Shown here piece by piece: positions 25,874 to 36,129 of a stretch of 64,000 nt of DNA. The notes under the pieces are model-generated. The model was not told the origin of the DNA, did no database searches, and saw only the letters and a program-made list of their open reading frames with translations. How positions within the stretch are numbered: the stretch's first letter is position 1; every line of letters begins with the position of its first letter. The stretch lies in NCBI RefSeq assembly GCF_014189455.1, contig NZ_CP050296.1, positions 6,382,001 to 6,446,000 of the forward strand, written 5' to 3'. The translations under genes and the position numbers were made by a program. The stretch comes from Mesorhizobium huakuii (GTDB lineage: Bacteria; Pseudomonadota; Alphaproteobacteria; Rhizobiales; Rhizobiaceae).

Positions 25874-26996
25874 CGGCGCCCGCCCGCTGGAGGGTCTGTT
25901 CGTCGTTTCGATCGAGCAGGCGGTCGCCGCTCCGCTCTGCACGGTCCGCCTCGCCGATGCCGGGGCGCGCGTCGTGAAGATCGAGCGCCCGGAAGGCGAA
26001 ACCGCGCGTCATTACGATTCCACCGTTGAAGGCATGTCGGCTTACTTCGTCTGGCTCAACCGCGGCAAGGAAAGCGCGGTTCTCGACCTGAAAGCCGAGC
26101 ACGACCTCGCTCTCCTGCACCGGATGGTGGCGCGCGCGGATATTCTCGTGCAGAATCTCGCGCCGGGCGCCATCGACAGGCTCGGCCTCTCCGCCGATGC
26201 AATCGCGGAAAAATTTCCTCGGCTGATTGCCATCAACATCGTCGGCTACGGACAGGACACGCCTTACGCAGCTATGCGCGCCTACGACATGCTGGTGCAG
26301 GCGGAAAGCGGCATCTGCGCCGTCACTGGCACGCCGGACACGCCGAGCAAAATCGGGGTTTCCGCCGCCGACATCGCCACCGGAATGAATGCCCATGCAG
26401 CGGTCCTTGAAGCCTTGTTGGCGCGCGAGAAGACCGGACGCGGTCGCATTGTCGAAATTGCCATGTTCGACGCCATGGCCGACTGGATGACCGTGCCGCT
26501 ACTGCACTACGAATATGCGGGCCGCGAGACGCAGAGATATGGCCTGGCACACGCTTCGATCTACCCATATCGACCTTATGCCTGTCGGGATGGCAGCGTG
26601 GTCGTGTCCATTCAGCAGAACAATGAATGGAAGCGCTTCTGCACCATCGTGCTGCAAAGGCAGGATTTGTTCGCCGACGAACGCTTCGCCACCAATGCCT
26701 GGCGGGTGGCCAACCGCACGGCGCTCGACGCCGAGATCGAACCGATCTTTGCGGCAATCGACTGCGAAGAGGCTATCGACCGTCTCAATGGTGCGCAGAT
26801 CGCCTGGGGCCGGGTGAGCGCAATGCACGACCTGCCGCGCCACAAGGCATTGCGCCGGACAGAGGTGGCGCTGCCGGACGGCAGGCGCATCTCCGTGCCG
26901 ATGCCGGCAGGGCGGTCGGAGGGATTCGCATCCGTCCCCAGCGTTCCCGCCCTTGGCGCCGATACGGACCGGATCCGTTCCGAATTCGCCGCCTGA
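25866..26996 (+). CDS. CaiB/BaiF family CoA-transferase, probable itaconate (dicarboxylate) CoA-transferase
   Basis: A 376-residue class III CoA-transferase. It has PLEGLFVVSIEQAVAAPLCTVRLADAGARVVKIERPEG, with the family N-terminal layout, then YFVWLNRGKESAVLDLK and ARADILVQNLAPGAIDRLGL, where the Asp or its neighbour forms the acyl anhydride. Its neighbours are a MaoC hydratase and a CitE-type lyase in direct succession. That trio is the succinyl-CoA:itaconate transferase, itaconyl-CoA hydratase and citramalyl-CoA lyase set known from Pseudomonas aeruginosa. Mesaconate or citramalate CoA transfer is the main alternative. Confidence 0.85.
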   Translation: MSDGARPLEGLFVVSIEQAVAAPLCTVRLADAGARVVKIERPEGETARHYDSTVEGMSAYFVWLNRGKESAVLDLKAEHDLALLHRMVARADILVQNLAPGAIDRLGLSADAIAEKFPRLIAINIVGYGQDTPYAAMRAYDMLVQAESGICAVTGTPDTPSKIGVSAADIATGMNAHAAVLEALLAREKTGRGRIVEIAMFDAMADWMTVPLLHYEYAGRETQRYGLAHASIYPYRPYACRDGSVVVSIQQNNEWKRFCTIVLQRQDLFADERFATNAWRVANRTALDAEIEPIFAAIDCEEAIDRLNGAQIAWGRVSAMHDLPRHKALRRTEVALPDGRRISVPMPAGRSEGFASVPSVPALGADTDRIRSEFAA

Positions 26997-27007
26997 CGAG
27001 GAAACTC

Positions 27008-27850
27008 ATGAGCCCGGACACGAGCACGCTGCAGGAATGGGTTGGACGCACACACGAGGTCGAGGACGTTGTGACCTCGCGCCTGCTGGCCAGCTTTGGC
27101 GCCACGCTTGGGGACTACGCAGCGCAAACTGCCGAGGGTGCGGCAGCGCCCGGCCTGCACTGGTGCCTGACGCCCGATATTGCCGATCGGCGCGAACTCG
27201 GACCTGACGGGCACCCGGCCAAAGGCCACTTCTTGCCTCCGGTGCCACTTCCGCGCCGCATGTGGGCCGCCAGCGATGTGCGTTTCATGGCGCCGATCCG
27301 CTCCGGCGACCGCATCCGCCGCTGCTCGACATTGACCGCCATCGAGGAGAAACAGGGCCGCACCGGCCCGCTCACCTTCGTCACGGTCCGGCACGACATC
27401 GCCAACGACGCCGGCCCGGTGATCGAGGAGAACCAGACCATTGTCTATCGCGCCGCCGGCGCTACTGCGGCGACCCCTGCCCCGCCGGGAACTCCACCCC
27501 CGGCCGCATCGCACGAGCGCTGGGTTGACGTGGATCCGGTGCTACTCTTTCGTTACTCCGCACTGACGTTCAATGGGCATCGTATCCACTACGACGCGCC
27601 TTACGCCACAACGGTCGAGGGTTATCCCGGGCTCGTCATCCATGGCCCGCTGCAGGCGACGCTGCTCCTGAACTTCGCCACAGCCATTTGCGGCTCCTCG
27701 CCGCGCCGTTTCTCGTTCCGGGGCGTGCATCCGGCGACCAGACCGCAACGCCTGCTTCTGAGCGCAACGTCTCCGGGCAATGACGGCATGGCTCTCGAGG
27801 TACGGTCGGCCGACGGCCATGTGACGGTGAAGGCCACGGCGCAATGGTAG
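27008..27850 (+). CDS. MaoC-like hydratase, probable itaconyl-CoA/mesaconyl-C4-CoA hydratase
   Basis: A 280-residue double hot-dog hydratase of the MaoC/FAS1-like type. It has an N-terminal dehydratase half with WCLTPDIADRRELGPDGHP and LPRRMWAASDVRFMAPIRSGDRI. The C-terminal half has FRYSALTFNGHRIHYDAPYATTVEGYPGLVIHGPLQATLLLNF, carrying the catalytic Asp/His pair of R-hydratases. The sequence type is that of mesaconyl-C4-CoA hydratase and itaconyl-CoA hydratase. In this operon it would add water to itaconyl-CoA, giving citramalyl-CoA for the next enzyme. ATG 27008 is 11 bases after the CoA-transferase. Confidence 0.85.
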   Translation: MSPDTSTLQEWVGRTHEVEDVVTSRLLASFGATLGDYAAQTAEGAAAPGLHWCLTPDIADRRELGPDGHPAKGHFLPPVPLPRRMWAASDVRFMAPIRSGDRIRRCSTLTAIEEKQGRTGPLTFVTVRHDIANDAGPVIEENQTIVYRAAGATAATPAPPGTPPPAASHERWVDVDPVLLFRYSALTFNGHRIHYDAPYATTVEGYPGLVIHGPLQATLLLNFATAICGSSPRRFSFRGVHPATRPQRLLLSATSPGNDGMALEVRSADGHVTVKATAQW

Positions 27851-28680
27851 GCTTCGTCACGCCTGTCGTGCCGCTTTTCGTGCCGGGCTCGCGGCCGGAG
27901 CGGTTTGCCAAGGCCGACAACAGTGGCGCGGATGCGGTCATTCTCGACCTCGAGGATGCCGTCGCCCCTGGCGACAAGGACCGCGCTCGCGAAGTGGTCG
28001 TTGCTCAGGCGGCCATGCTGAAATCAGCGATCGTGGTCCGCATCAACGCCGCCGGCACACCCTGGCACGAAGCGGATATCGATGCCGTACGGCGCCTCGA
28101 CGGCGTCTCCGTCATGCTGCCCAAGGCCGAACGTCCAGAAGACATTGCTGATATGGCCAGGCACATGGCACGCAGCGTTTCCGTCATCGCGCTGGTCGAA
28201 AGCGCTGTCGGCCTTGCCAACCTGCCGGCCATACTGGCCACGTCCGGCGTCGTTGCCGTCGCCTTCGGCTCGGTCGACTTCTCGCTCGATCTCGGTTGCG
28301 CGCATGATCGGCTGACTCTGCTTGCGGCCCGCAACGAAATCGTCTGGCGCTCGCGCGCGGCTGGCCGTGCCGCGCCGATCGACGGGGTAACGACCGACCT
28401 GAGCAGTCCTGAAATCACCGAGGATGACGCCCGCCACGCCATGAAGATGGGCTTCGGCGGCAAGATGGCGATCCATCCGAGGCAGATCGAGCCGATTCGC
28501 GTTGCTTTTCGCCCAAGCGACAATGAAATCACTTGGGCACGGGACATCGTCGGCGCAGCTTCGTCCGGCGAAGCTGTCCAGGTGAACGGCGAAATGGTGG
28601 ACCGGCCAGTCATCGAGCGAGCAAGGCGGATCCTTCGCCGGGGCCGCCTTGGTCTAGAGGGCGCAGAGAAGGAGCGATAG
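27844..28680 (+). CDS. HpcH/HpaI (CitE-like) lyase, probable (S)-citramalyl-CoA lyase
   Basis: A 278-residue CitE-type TIM-barrel lyase: VPLFVPGSRPERFAKADNSGADAVILDLEDAV, VRINAAGTPWHEAD, MLPKAERPEDI, ALVESAVGL and FGGKMAIHPRQIEPI. Arg, Glu and Asp ligands for Mg and CoA thioester are in place. It would split citramalyl-CoA to pyruvate and acetyl-CoA, the last step of itaconate breakdown. It overlaps the hydratase gene by seven bases and abuts the PrpD gene, so the steps are co-expressed. Confidence 0.87.
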   Translation: MVGFVTPVVPLFVPGSRPERFAKADNSGADAVILDLEDAVAPGDKDRAREVVVAQAAMLKSAIVVRINAAGTPWHEADIDAVRRLDGVSVMLPKAERPEDIADMARHMARSVSVIALVESAVGLANLPAILATSGVVAVAFGSVDFSLDLGCAHDRLTLLAARNEIVWRSRAAGRAAPIDGVTTDLSSPEITEDDARHAMKMGFGGKMAIHPRQIEPIRVAFRPSDNEITWARDIVGAASSGEAVQVNGEMVDRPVIERARRILRRGRLGLEGAEKER

Positions 28681-30054
28681 GTGAGCCTGGACACCGCCGA
28701 TTGGCCGACAGCCAGGCTTTGCGCCTTCATCGCCGAGCTCGACTTCGAGCAAATTCCGCCGCGCGTCGTACATTTCGCGAAAGGACTGATGATCGACTGG
28801 CTCGGCTCAACCCTCGCCGGCAAGGGCGCGCGCCAGGTCGAGATCATCGACGGCTTTGCTCGTGCAATGGGGCCGGCGGACGGTCCAAGCATCGTCATCC
28901 CGACTAGACGACGCACGAGCCCCTACTTCGCGGCGATGGTCAATGCCGCGGCCTCCCATGTGGTGGAACAGGACGACGTTCACAACGGCTCGGTCTTTCA
29001 CCCAGCTGCGGTGATCTTTCCAGCCGTTTTGGCGGTTGCGGAAGCAGAGGGGAAGACCGGGCGTGAAATCCTGACTGCTTGCATCGCCGGCTACGAGGTT
29101 GGCATCCGGGTCGGAGAGTTCCTGGGGCGGTCACATTACCAGATCTTCCACACAACGGGTACGGCCGGCACTGTCGCCGCGGCCGCCGCTGTCGGGAAGT
29201 TGATCGGGCAGGACGCGGCCGGCATCAACCATGCACTCGGCTCCGCCGGCACCCAAGCAGCGGGGCTCTGGGAATTCCTGCGTGATGCCGCCGATTCCAA
29301 GCAGCTTCATACGGCGCGAGCCGCCGCCAACGGCGTGTTTTCTGCCTATTTGGCGCGCGATGGCTTCAAAGGCGCTGCCCGCATCCTCGAAGGAAAAAAG
29401 GGCATGGCCGCGGGCATGTCCAGCGACGCCGATCCGGCCCGCCTGACGGACGGGCTCGGCAATCGTTGGGCAACGGAGGAGACGTCCTTCAAATGGCACG
29501 CCGCCTGCCGACACACTCATCCCGCCGCTGACGCGCTGCAGTCTCTCATGCGTCGCGAAGGGCTCGGTCCGGACGACATCGCCGATGTGGTGACCCATGT
29601 CCACCAGGGAGCCATCGACGTCCTGGGCGCGGTGGTCATTCCGCAAACCGTGCACCAGGCGAAGTTCTCCATGGGTACGGTGTTGGGGCTGATCGCCGTC
29701 CATGGTGTCGCCGACCTTGATGCGTTCGAACGCCACGCCCTTACCGATGCCCGCGTTGCGCGCTTCCGCTCCAAGGTGCGCATGGAACTTGATGCCGAAG
29801 TCGACACGCTTTACCCCCGGCAATGGGTTGGCAAGGTGAGTGTCGCGACCGTTGACGGCCGCAAACTCAATGCCCGCGTAGACGAGCCCAAGGGCGACCC
29901 CGGCAACACGCTTGCGAAGCAAGAATTGGAAGCCAAGGCCATACGCCTTGCCGAATTTCGTGGCGGGGCCACCGCTGATGAGATGCGCCGCTGCATAGCC
30001 CGTGTCTGGAAGCTCGATCAGCCCGGAAGCACATCGGACGTCGTGAAATTCTAG
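28681..30054 (+). CDS. MmgE/PrpD family protein
   Basis: A 457-residue member of the MmgE/PrpD family, which includes 2-methylcitrate dehydratase and cis-aconitate decarboxylase. Recognisable blocks are MIDWLGSTLAGKGARQ, HVVEQDDVHNGSVFHPAAVIFPAVLAVAE, IAGYEVGIRVGEFLG, ALGSAGTQAAGLWEF and FKWHAACRHTHPAADAL. GTG start directly after the lyase stop. A PrpD-family gene also sits in the P. aeruginosa itaconate cluster. It might isomerise or dehydrate a C5-C6 acid, or make or consume itaconate from aconitate; the family alone does not decide. Confidence 0.85.
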   Translation: MSLDTADWPTARLCAFIAELDFEQIPPRVVHFAKGLMIDWLGSTLAGKGARQVEIIDGFARAMGPADGPSIVIPTRRRTSPYFAAMVNAAASHVVEQDDVHNGSVFHPAAVIFPAVLAVAEAEGKTGREILTACIAGYEVGIRVGEFLGRSHYQIFHTTGTAGTVAAAAAVGKLIGQDAAGINHALGSAGTQAAGLWEFLRDAADSKQLHTARAAANGVFSAYLARDGFKGAARILEGKKGMAAGMSSDADPARLTDGLGNRWATEETSFKWHAACRHTHPAADALQSLMRREGLGPDDIADVVTHVHQGAIDVLGAVVIPQTVHQAKFSMGTVLGLIAVHGVADLDAFERHALTDARVARFRSKVRMELDAEVDTLYPRQWVGKVSVATVDGRKLNARVDEPKGDPGNTLAKQELEAKAIRLAEFRGGATADEMRRCIARVWKLDQPGSTSDVVKF

Positions 30055-30111
30055 TCTCGAATTGACATCAACCAAGGCCGAACGTCTTGGATCTGCTAAG
30101 GAAGAAATGAA

Positions 30112-30861
30112 ATGAAGATCCTTGTGCCCGTGAAGCGGGTTGTGGATGCGAACGTCAAGGTTCGCGTGAAGGCTGATGGTTCGGCGGTGGAACTCGCCAA
30201 CGTCAAGATGGCGATGAACCCGTTCGACGAGATCGCGGTGGAAGAGGCGATCCGGCTGAAGGAAGCCGGCAAGGCCGAGGAAATCATCGTCGTCTCGATC
30301 GGCCCGCAGCAGGCGCAGGAAACCTTGCGCACCGCGCTCGCCATGGGCGCCGACCGCGCCATCCTGGTCAAGACCGACGAGCAGACCGAGCCGCTCGGTG
30401 TTGCCAAGGTACTGAAGGGTGTCGTCGATGCCGAACAGCCCGGCCTCGTCATCCTCGGCAAGCAGGCGATCGATGACGACTCGAACCAAACCGGCCAGAT
30501 GCTGGCGGCCCTGCTCGGCTGGGCGCAAGGCACGTTTGCCTCCAAGGTGGTGCTCGACGGCGACAAGGCCAAGGTAACCCGCGAAGTCGACGGCGGCCTG
30601 CAGACGGTTGAGCTGAAGATGCCGGCGATCATCACCGCCGATCTTCGCCTCAACCAGCCGCGCTATGCCTCCCTGCCCAACATCATGAAGGCCAAGAAGA
30701 AGCAGCTCGACGAAAAGACCCCGGCGGACTACGGCGCCGACGTCAAGCCGCGCCTCAAGGTCATCAAGACCGAAGAGCCAAGCGGCCGCAAGGCAGGCGT
30801 CAAGGTCAAGAGCGTCGCCGAACTGGTCGACAAGCTCAAGAACGAAGCCGGCGTGCTCTGA
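30112..30861 (+). CDS. etfB: Electron transfer flavoprotein subunit beta
   Basis: A 249-residue group I EtfB. It opens [20 protein letters not shown], and has [18 protein letters not shown], the [26 protein letters not shown]-binding region, and the recognition-loop end [16 protein letters not shown] that docks acyl-CoA dehydrogenases. With EtfA it carries electrons from FAD dehydrogenases to ETF:quinone oxidoreductase. It follows the PrpD gene by 57 bases and may serve the acyl-CoA dehydrogenase of this cluster, though the sequence is of the housekeeping type. Confidence 0.93.
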   Translation: MKILVPVKRVVDANVKVRVKADGSAVELANVKMAMNPFDEIAVEEAIRLKEAGKAEEIIVVSIGPQQAQETLRTALAMGADRAILVKTDEQTEPLGVAKVLKGVVDAEQPGLVILGKQAIDDDSNQTGQMLAALLGWAQGTFASKVVLDGDKAKVTREVDGGLQTVELKMPAIITADLRLNQPRYASLPNIMKAKKKQLDEKTPADYGADVKPRLKVIKTEEPSGRKAGVKVKSVAELVDKLKNEAGVL

Positions 30862-30881
30862 GATCGGAAGGAACAGATAAA

Positions 30882-31820
30882 ATGACCATTCTCCTCATCG
30901 CAGAACACGACAACGCCACCCTTTCCGACCAGACCGCCAAGGCGCTCTCGGCGGCCCTGCAGATAGGCTCGGACGTGCATGTGCTGGTGGCCGGCAAGGG
31001 CGCCAAGGGTGCGGCCGACGCCGCGGCCAAGCTCAAGGGCGTCAGCAAGGTGCTGCTGGCCGAAGCCGACGAACTCGCCGAGCGCCTCGCCGAACCGACG
31101 GCCGCACTGGTCGTGTCGCTCGCCGGCGGCTACGACACCATCATCGCCCCGGCGACCTCGTCGGGCAAGAACGTCGCACCGCGCGTGGCGGCCCTGCTCG
31201 ATGTCGCGCAGGTGTCCGAGATCATCGAAGTGGTTTCGCCGGACACGTTCAAGCGGCCGATCTATGCCGGCAACGCCATCCAGACCGTGCAGTCGACCGA
31301 CGCCAAGAAGGTCATCACCCTGCGCACGGCTTCCTTCCAGGCAGCGCCCGAGGGCGGCTCGGCCGCGGTCGAGACCGTCAAGGCAGCAGCCAATCCCGGC
31401 CTCTCCACCTTCGTCGAGAACAAGTTGTCGGAGACGGACCGTCCGGAACTGACCTCGGCCAAGATCATCATCTCGGGTGGTCGTGCGCTGGGTTCGGCGG
31501 AGAAGTTCCAGGAGGTCATCCTGCCGGTTGCCGACAAGCTCGGTGCAGCCGTCGGCGCCTCGCGTGCCGCTGTCGATGCCGGTTATGCACCGAACGACTG
31601 GCAGGTCGGCCAGACCGGCAAGGTCGTCGCTCCGGACCTCTACATCGCGGTCGGCATCTCCGGCGCCATCCAGCATCTCGCCGGCATGAAGGATTCCAAG
31701 GTGATCGTCGCCATCAACAAGGACGAGGAGGCGCCGATTTTCCAGGTTGCCGACTACGGCCTCGTCGGCGATCTCTTCGTCATTCTGCCGGAGCTCGCAA
31801 TGCACATTGGCGATACTTGA
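30882..31820 (+). CDS. etfA: Electron transfer flavoprotein subunit alpha
   Basis: A 312-residue EtfA. The N-terminal alpha/beta domain is [25 protein letters not shown]. The C-terminal FAD domain holds the signatures [82 protein letters not shown]. It starts 21 bases after etfB behind GGAAGGAAC. Intact and of normal length. Confidence 0.94.
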   Translation: MTILLIAEHDNATLSDQTAKALSAALQIGSDVHVLVAGKGAKGAADAAAKLKGVSKVLLAEADELAERLAEPTAALVVSLAGGYDTIIAPATSSGKNVAPRVAALLDVAQVSEIIEVVSPDTFKRPIYAGNAIQTVQSTDAKKVITLRTASFQAAPEGGSAAVETVKAAANPGLSTFVENKLSETDRPELTSAKIIISGGRALGSAEKFQEVILPVADKLGAAVGASRAAVDAGYAPNDWQVGQTGKVVAPDLYIAVGISGAIQHLAGMKDSKVIVAINKDEEAPIFQVADYGLVGDLFVILPELAMHIGDT

Positions 31821-32089
31821 TCGCAGAAAGATGCGCTCTGCACATTATCTAGTATTCGATAGGCGGTTTCGCATTCTGGGTGCAAACGGAAGTCTTTGTG
31901 CGCGTTCTACCTCATGTGTCGATCTGATTTCGGTCGGCTGGTTGACTCACAGCGCCCCGATCCTCGATATCGGCCTCGATTACCGTGAGCTTTGATCGTG
32001 AGACCCTGACCATCTACGCTCGACCCAGCTCCTCCCGACGGGGCCGCCAGTCTGAAAGGCGCTCATGTCGCCACAACGCAAGGAACAGG
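31821..32089. promoter_or_regulatory. Intergenic region before bioB with a weak BioR-like site
   Basis: About 270 bases without a gene. TTATCTAGTA at 31845-31854 differs at two positions from the BioR operator TTATCTATAA known in alphaproteobacterial biotin genes. AAGGAA just before the bioB ATG is its ribosome site. I see no clear promoter hexamers. Confidence 0.35.
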
Positions 32090-33097
32090 ATGGAAATGCA
32101 CGCAGCGATTTCGGAAAAGACCACGCCTGAAATTCAATCCCTCGGCGACCGCCGGATGTGGAGCCTTGAAGAGGCCCAGTCTCTCCACAACGCGCCCTTC
32201 AACGATCTTTTGTTTCAGGCGCAGACCGTGCACCGCCAGAATTTCGATCCCAACAAGGTCCAGCTCAGCCGGCTTCTCAGCATCAAGACCGGCGGATGTC
32301 CGGAGGATTGCGGCTATTGCAGCCAGTCGGCGCATCACGAAACCGGCCTGAAAGCGTCGAAGCTGATGGAAGTCAGGCGCGTCATCGCCGAAGCGACCAA
32401 GGCGCGCGATGCCGGCGCCACCCGCTATTGCATGGGCGCGGCCTGGCGAAACCCGAAGGCGCGCGACATGGATGCAGTGGTGGCGATGGTCGAAGGCGTC
32501 AAGGCGCTGGGCATGGAGACCTGCATGACGCTCGGCATGCTCGATCTTGAGCAGACCGCTCGTCTGAAACAAGCAGGTCTCGACTATTACAACCACAACA
32601 TCGATACGTCGGAGCGCTACTACAACGAGATCATCAGCACGCGCAGCTTTGCCGACCGGCTGGAGAGGCTCGAGCAGGTGCGCCAAGCCGGCATCAAGGT
32701 TTGCTGTGGTGGCATTGTCGGCATGGGCGAAGAACCGGTGGACCGGATCGACATGCTGGTGACGCTGGCCAACCTGCCGGAACATCCGCAAAGCGTTCCG
32801 ATCAACATGCTGATCCCGATCGACGGTACCCCGCTTGCCGACGCCAGGCCGATCGAGCCGATCGAATTCGTGCGCGTGATCGCCCTGGCGCGCATCATGA
32901 TGCCGAGATCGCATGTCCGTCTCTCCGCCGGCCGCACCGCCATGACCGACGAGATGCAGGCGCTGTGCTTCTTTGCCGGCGCCAACTCGATCTTCGTCGG
33001 CGACACGCTGCTGACCGCGGACAATCCCGGCGAGGATAAGGATAGTCTGCTGTTCCGGCGCCTCGGCATCGAGCCGATGGAACTCGAGGCGCAATGA
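32090..33097 (+). CDS. bioB: Biotin synthase BioB
   Basis: A 335-residue radical SAM enzyme that inserts sulfur into dethiobiotin. [11 protein letters not shown] holds the three cysteines of the 4Fe-4S cluster near residue 65, and [24 protein letters not shown] and RLSAGRTAM follow, with Cys and Arg ligands of the 2Fe-2S cluster. AAGGAA lies just before ATG 32090. It overlaps bioF by four bases (ATGA) and leads bioBFDAZ, the order described on the Mesorhizobium loti symbiosis island. Confidence 0.96.
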   Translation: MEMHAAISEKTTPEIQSLGDRRMWSLEEAQSLHNAPFNDLLFQAQTVHRQNFDPNKVQLSRLLSIKTGGCPEDCGYCSQSAHHETGLKASKLMEVRRVIAEATKARDAGATRYCMGAAWRNPKARDMDAVVAMVEGVKALGMETCMTLGMLDLEQTARLKQAGLDYYNHNIDTSERYYNEIISTRSFADRLERLEQVRQAGIKVCCGGIVGMGEEPVDRIDMLVTLANLPEHPQSVPINMLIPIDGTPLADARPIEPIEFVRVIALARIMMPRSHVRLSAGRTAMTDEMQALCFFAGANSIFVGDTLLTADNPGEDKDSLLFRRLGIEPMELEAQ

Positions 33098-34232
33098 ACG
33101 GGGCAACCCTCGCCCGCTATGACGCGACCTTGCAGGGGCTGGCGCGCAAGGACCGGCTGCGGACGCTGTCGCCGCGCGCCGGCCTCGACTTCTCGTCGAA
33201 CGATTATCTCGGACTTGCTGCCTCCAAAAGACTTGGCGAGGCGGTTGCGGCGGCAATTGCGCGTGGCACGCCGGTTGGCGCCACCGGGTCGCGGCTGTTG
33301 CGTGGCAACGCGCCGGAACACGAGGCACTGGAGGCGGACGCGGCGGCCTTCTTCGGTGCCGACCGCGCATTGTTCTTCGGCAGCGGCTACATCGCCAACT
33401 TCGCTCTCCTGACCGCGCTGCCGCAAAAGGGTGACCTGCTGGTCCTCGACGAACTCGCCCATGCCAGCATGCATGAGGGTGCGCAGGCCGGACGCGCCCA
33501 ATTCGTGCTGGCCGCGCATAACGACGTTGATGCGGTCGAGGATGCGATCACGCGCTGGCGAGCCGGCGGCGGCACGGGGCGCGTCTGGATCGTGGTCGAA
33601 AGCCTCTACAGCATGGATGGCGACCGCGCGCCGATGGAGAGCCTGATCGCGCTTGCCGATCGGCACGAAGCATTCATCGTCGTTGACGAGGCGCACGCCA
33701 CCGGCGTCTGCGGATCGGACGGCCGGGGTTGGCCGCCGCATTCGAGGGCCGCGACAATATCATTGCGCTCCACACATGCGGCAAGGCGCTCGGCGCGTCC
33801 GGAGCGCTCGTCACCGGGCCGGGACTGCTGTGCGACTATCTCGTCAACCGCTGCCGGCCGTTCATCTACTCCACCGCGCCATCGCCGCTGATGGCAGTGG
33901 CAGTGCGCGAGGCGATTGCCATGCTGTCCGATGAGCCCCAACGCCGTGTCCAGTTGCAGGAGCGCGTTGCCTTCGCGGGCCGCCAATTGGCCGAGCGCTG
34001 CGGCGTGAAGCCCAGCGGCTCGCAGATCCAGCCCTTTGTCATCGGCGACAACAGGCGCACCATGGCGGTGGCGGCGGCACTGCAGGCCCGCGGCTTCGAC
34101 ATCCGCGGCATTCGTCCGCCGACCGTGCCCGAGGGCACGTCGCGCCTGCGCATTTCGCTGACGCTCAACGTCGACGAAGCCGACATTTCCACCATGGTCG
34201 AGGCCCTCGTCGAAGTGTTGGGCACGGCATGA
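33094..34232 (+). pseudogene. bioF: 8-amino-7-oxononanoate synthase BioF, one frameshift (possible error)
   Basis: A PLP-dependent synthase that joins pimeloyl thioester to alanine. The first part has LDFSSNDYLGLAASK, GATGSRLLRGN, DELAHASMHEG and IVVDEAHATGVCGSDGRG. The second, in another frame, has IIALHTCGKALGASGALV, carrying the PLP lysine, PFIYSTAPSPLM and the normal C-terminus. The break is at GGGG (33725-33728); a fifth G gives GRGLAAAFEGRDN and a length of 379 residues. All overlaps with bioB and bioD are intact, so a miscall is likely. Confidence 0.88.
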
Positions 34233-34864
34233 CCAAGCGCATCGTCATCACCGGAACCGACACCGGCATTGGCAAGACAGTGTTTTCGGCGGGGCTCGCC
34301 GGCCTGCTCAATGGCTTCTACTGGAAGCCGGTGCAATCGGGCCTCGACGAGGAGACCGACAGCGAGGTCGTTGCCCGGCTTTCCGGCTTGCCTGCTGGGC
34401 GCGTCCTGCCGGAAGTTTACCGTCTGAGGATGCCGCTTTCGCCGCATCGGTCAGCCGAAATCGACGGCGTCGCGATCGAGGCGGCCAAGCTCTCACTTCC
34501 AGTCCTACCGGGTCCGCTCATCATCGAAGGCGCCGGCGGGCTCATGGTGCCGCTCAACCGGCAGACAAGGTTCATCGATATTTTCCGGGAATGGCAACTG
34601 CCGGTCATCCTTTGCGCGCGCACCGCGCTCGGCACCATCAATCACACCCTGTTGTCGATCGAGGCGCTGCGGGCCCGCTCCATCCCGCTCATCGGCCTCG
34701 CCTTCATTGGCGAGGAGGTGGCCGATACGCAAAAAACAATCGTGGAATTCAGCGGCGTGCCACAGCTCGGGAGACTGCCCCTGCTCGATCCGCTGACGGG
34801 TGAAACGCTGAGGGATGCGATGGTTGCCGGCTTTGACCTCGCCTCGATTGCGGGAGGCGAATGA
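34229..34864 (+). CDS. bioD: Dethiobiotin synthetase BioD
   Basis: A 211-residue ATP-dependent ligase that closes the ureido ring. [18 protein letters not shown] is the P-loop, [14 protein letters not shown] carries the substrate-binding Lys, and [13 protein letters not shown] is the conserved Mg/phosphate loop. It overlaps bioF by four bases and bioA by four. Slightly short but complete. Confidence 0.94.
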   Translation: MTKRIVITGTDTGIGKTVFSAGLAGLLNGFYWKPVQSGLDEETDSEVVARLSGLPAGRVLPEVYRLRMPLSPHRSAEIDGVAIEAAKLSLPVLPGPLIIEGAGGLMVPLNRQTRFIDIFREWQLPVILCARTALGTINHTLLSIEALRARSIPLIGLAFIGEEVADTQKTIVEFSGVPQLGRLPLLDPLTGETLRDAMVAGFDLASIAGGE

Positions 34865-36129
34865 TGTCGCAGTCCAGTGTGTGGCATCCGTTCACGCAGC
34901 ACGCGCTTGAGCCCGTGATCCCTGAAATCGTCCTGACGGAGGGAGCCTATCTCCAAAAGGCCGACGGCACGCGTATCCTGGATGCCATCTCCTCCTGGTG
35001 GGTCGTCACCCATGGCCACCGCCACCCTCGCATCATGAAGGCTATCGAGACGACCGCGTCGAGCCTTGACCAGATCATCTTTGCCGGCTTCACGCATGAA
35101 CCAGCCGAACGTCTGGCCAAGGCGCTAGTCGGCCTCGCTCCCTCCGGTCTCGACTGGGTGTTCTATTCCGACAGCGGCTCGACCTCCGTCGAGGTCGCGC
35201 TGAAGATGGCGCTCGGGTATTTCGGCAACATCGGCGCACCGCGCTCGCGCATCGTCGTCATGGAGCACAGCTATCATGGCGACACCATCGGCACGATGAG
35301 CGTTGGCGCCCGCGGCGTGTTCAACGCCGCCTACGAGCCTTTGCTGTTCGAGGTCGACACCATCCCCTTCCCGGCCGCCGGGCACGAACAGGAAACGCTG
35401 GATCGTTTCGAGGCCGTCAGCCGCGACCGGTGCGCCGCCGCGCTGATCGTCGAACCGCTGGTGCTTGGTGCCGGCGGCATGCTGATGTACCCGGCTTCGG
35501 TTCTGACCGAATTGAAGAAGATTGCCGAAGCCTCCGGCACGCTGCTGATCGCCGACGAGGTGATGACAGGCTGGGGACGAACCGGAACCATGTTCGCCTG
35601 CGAGCAGGCATCCATCTCTCCAGACATCCTGTGCACCTCGAAGGGCCTGACTGGTGGCGTGATCCCGCTGGCGGCCACGCTTGCCACCGACGCCATCTTC
35701 CAGGCTCACTATTCCGAGGACCGGAAGAAGACCTTCTTCCATTCGAGCTCCTACACCGCCAATCCAATTGCCTGTGCGGCCGCACTCGCCAATGTCGAGA
35801 TCTGGCGCGACGAGCCCGTGGCCGAGCGGATCGCGGCGTTGAGTGCGATGCAGGCCGCCGGGCTTCGGCGCTTTCGTGACAATGCCAACTTCGCCGACAG
35901 CAGGACGACCGGCACGATCGCGGCCCTCGATCTGCGCACCGGCTCGGCCGGCTATCTGGCCGAGATCGGACCGAAACTGCGCGCTTTTTTCCTCGAGCGC
36001 GGCCTGCTCGTGCGCCCGCTTGGCAATGTCCTCTATCTTCTGCCACCCTATTGCATCACCGGCGAGGAACTGGACGGACTCCATGACGCCATCGAGGAGG
36101 CCGGCGAACGCTTCGGTTCGAGGCCATGA
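34861..36129 (+). CDS. bioA: Adenosylmethionine-8-amino-7-oxononanoate aminotransferase BioA
   Basis: A 422-residue class III aminotransferase. Signatures: [27 protein letters not shown] (substrate Trp/Tyr region), [56 protein letters not shown] and [15 protein letters not shown] with the PLP Lys. It converts KAPA to DAPA using S-adenosylmethionine as donor. Two adjacent ATGs (34861 and 34864) are both possible; GGGAGG lies upstream. It overlaps bioZ. Confidence 0.95.
   Translation: MMSQSSVWHPFTQHALEPVIPEIVLTEGAYLQKADGTRILDAISSWWVVTHGHRHPRIMKAIETTASSLDQIIFAGFTHEPAERLAKALVGLAPSGLDWVFYSDSGSTSVEVALKMALGYFGNIGAPRSRIVVMEHSYHGDTIGTMSVGARGVFNAAYEPLLFEVDTIPFPAAGHEQETLDRFEAVSRDRCAAALIVEPLVLGAGGMLMYPASVLTELKKIAEASGTLLIADEVMTGWGRTGTMFACEQASISPDILCTSKGLTGGVIPLAATLATDAIFQAHYSEDRKKTFFHSSSYTANPIACAAALANVEIWRDEPVAERIAALSAMQAAGLRRFRDNANFADSRTTGTIAALDLRTGSAGYLAEIGPKLRAFFLERGLLVRPLGNVLYLLPPYCITGEELDGLHDAIEEAGERFGSRP

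Noticed and set aside
29131..30528. 465-codon minus-strand frame opposite the PrpD and etfB genes
   Set aside because: A shadow of high-GC coding sequence; both plus-strand genes have full family matches.
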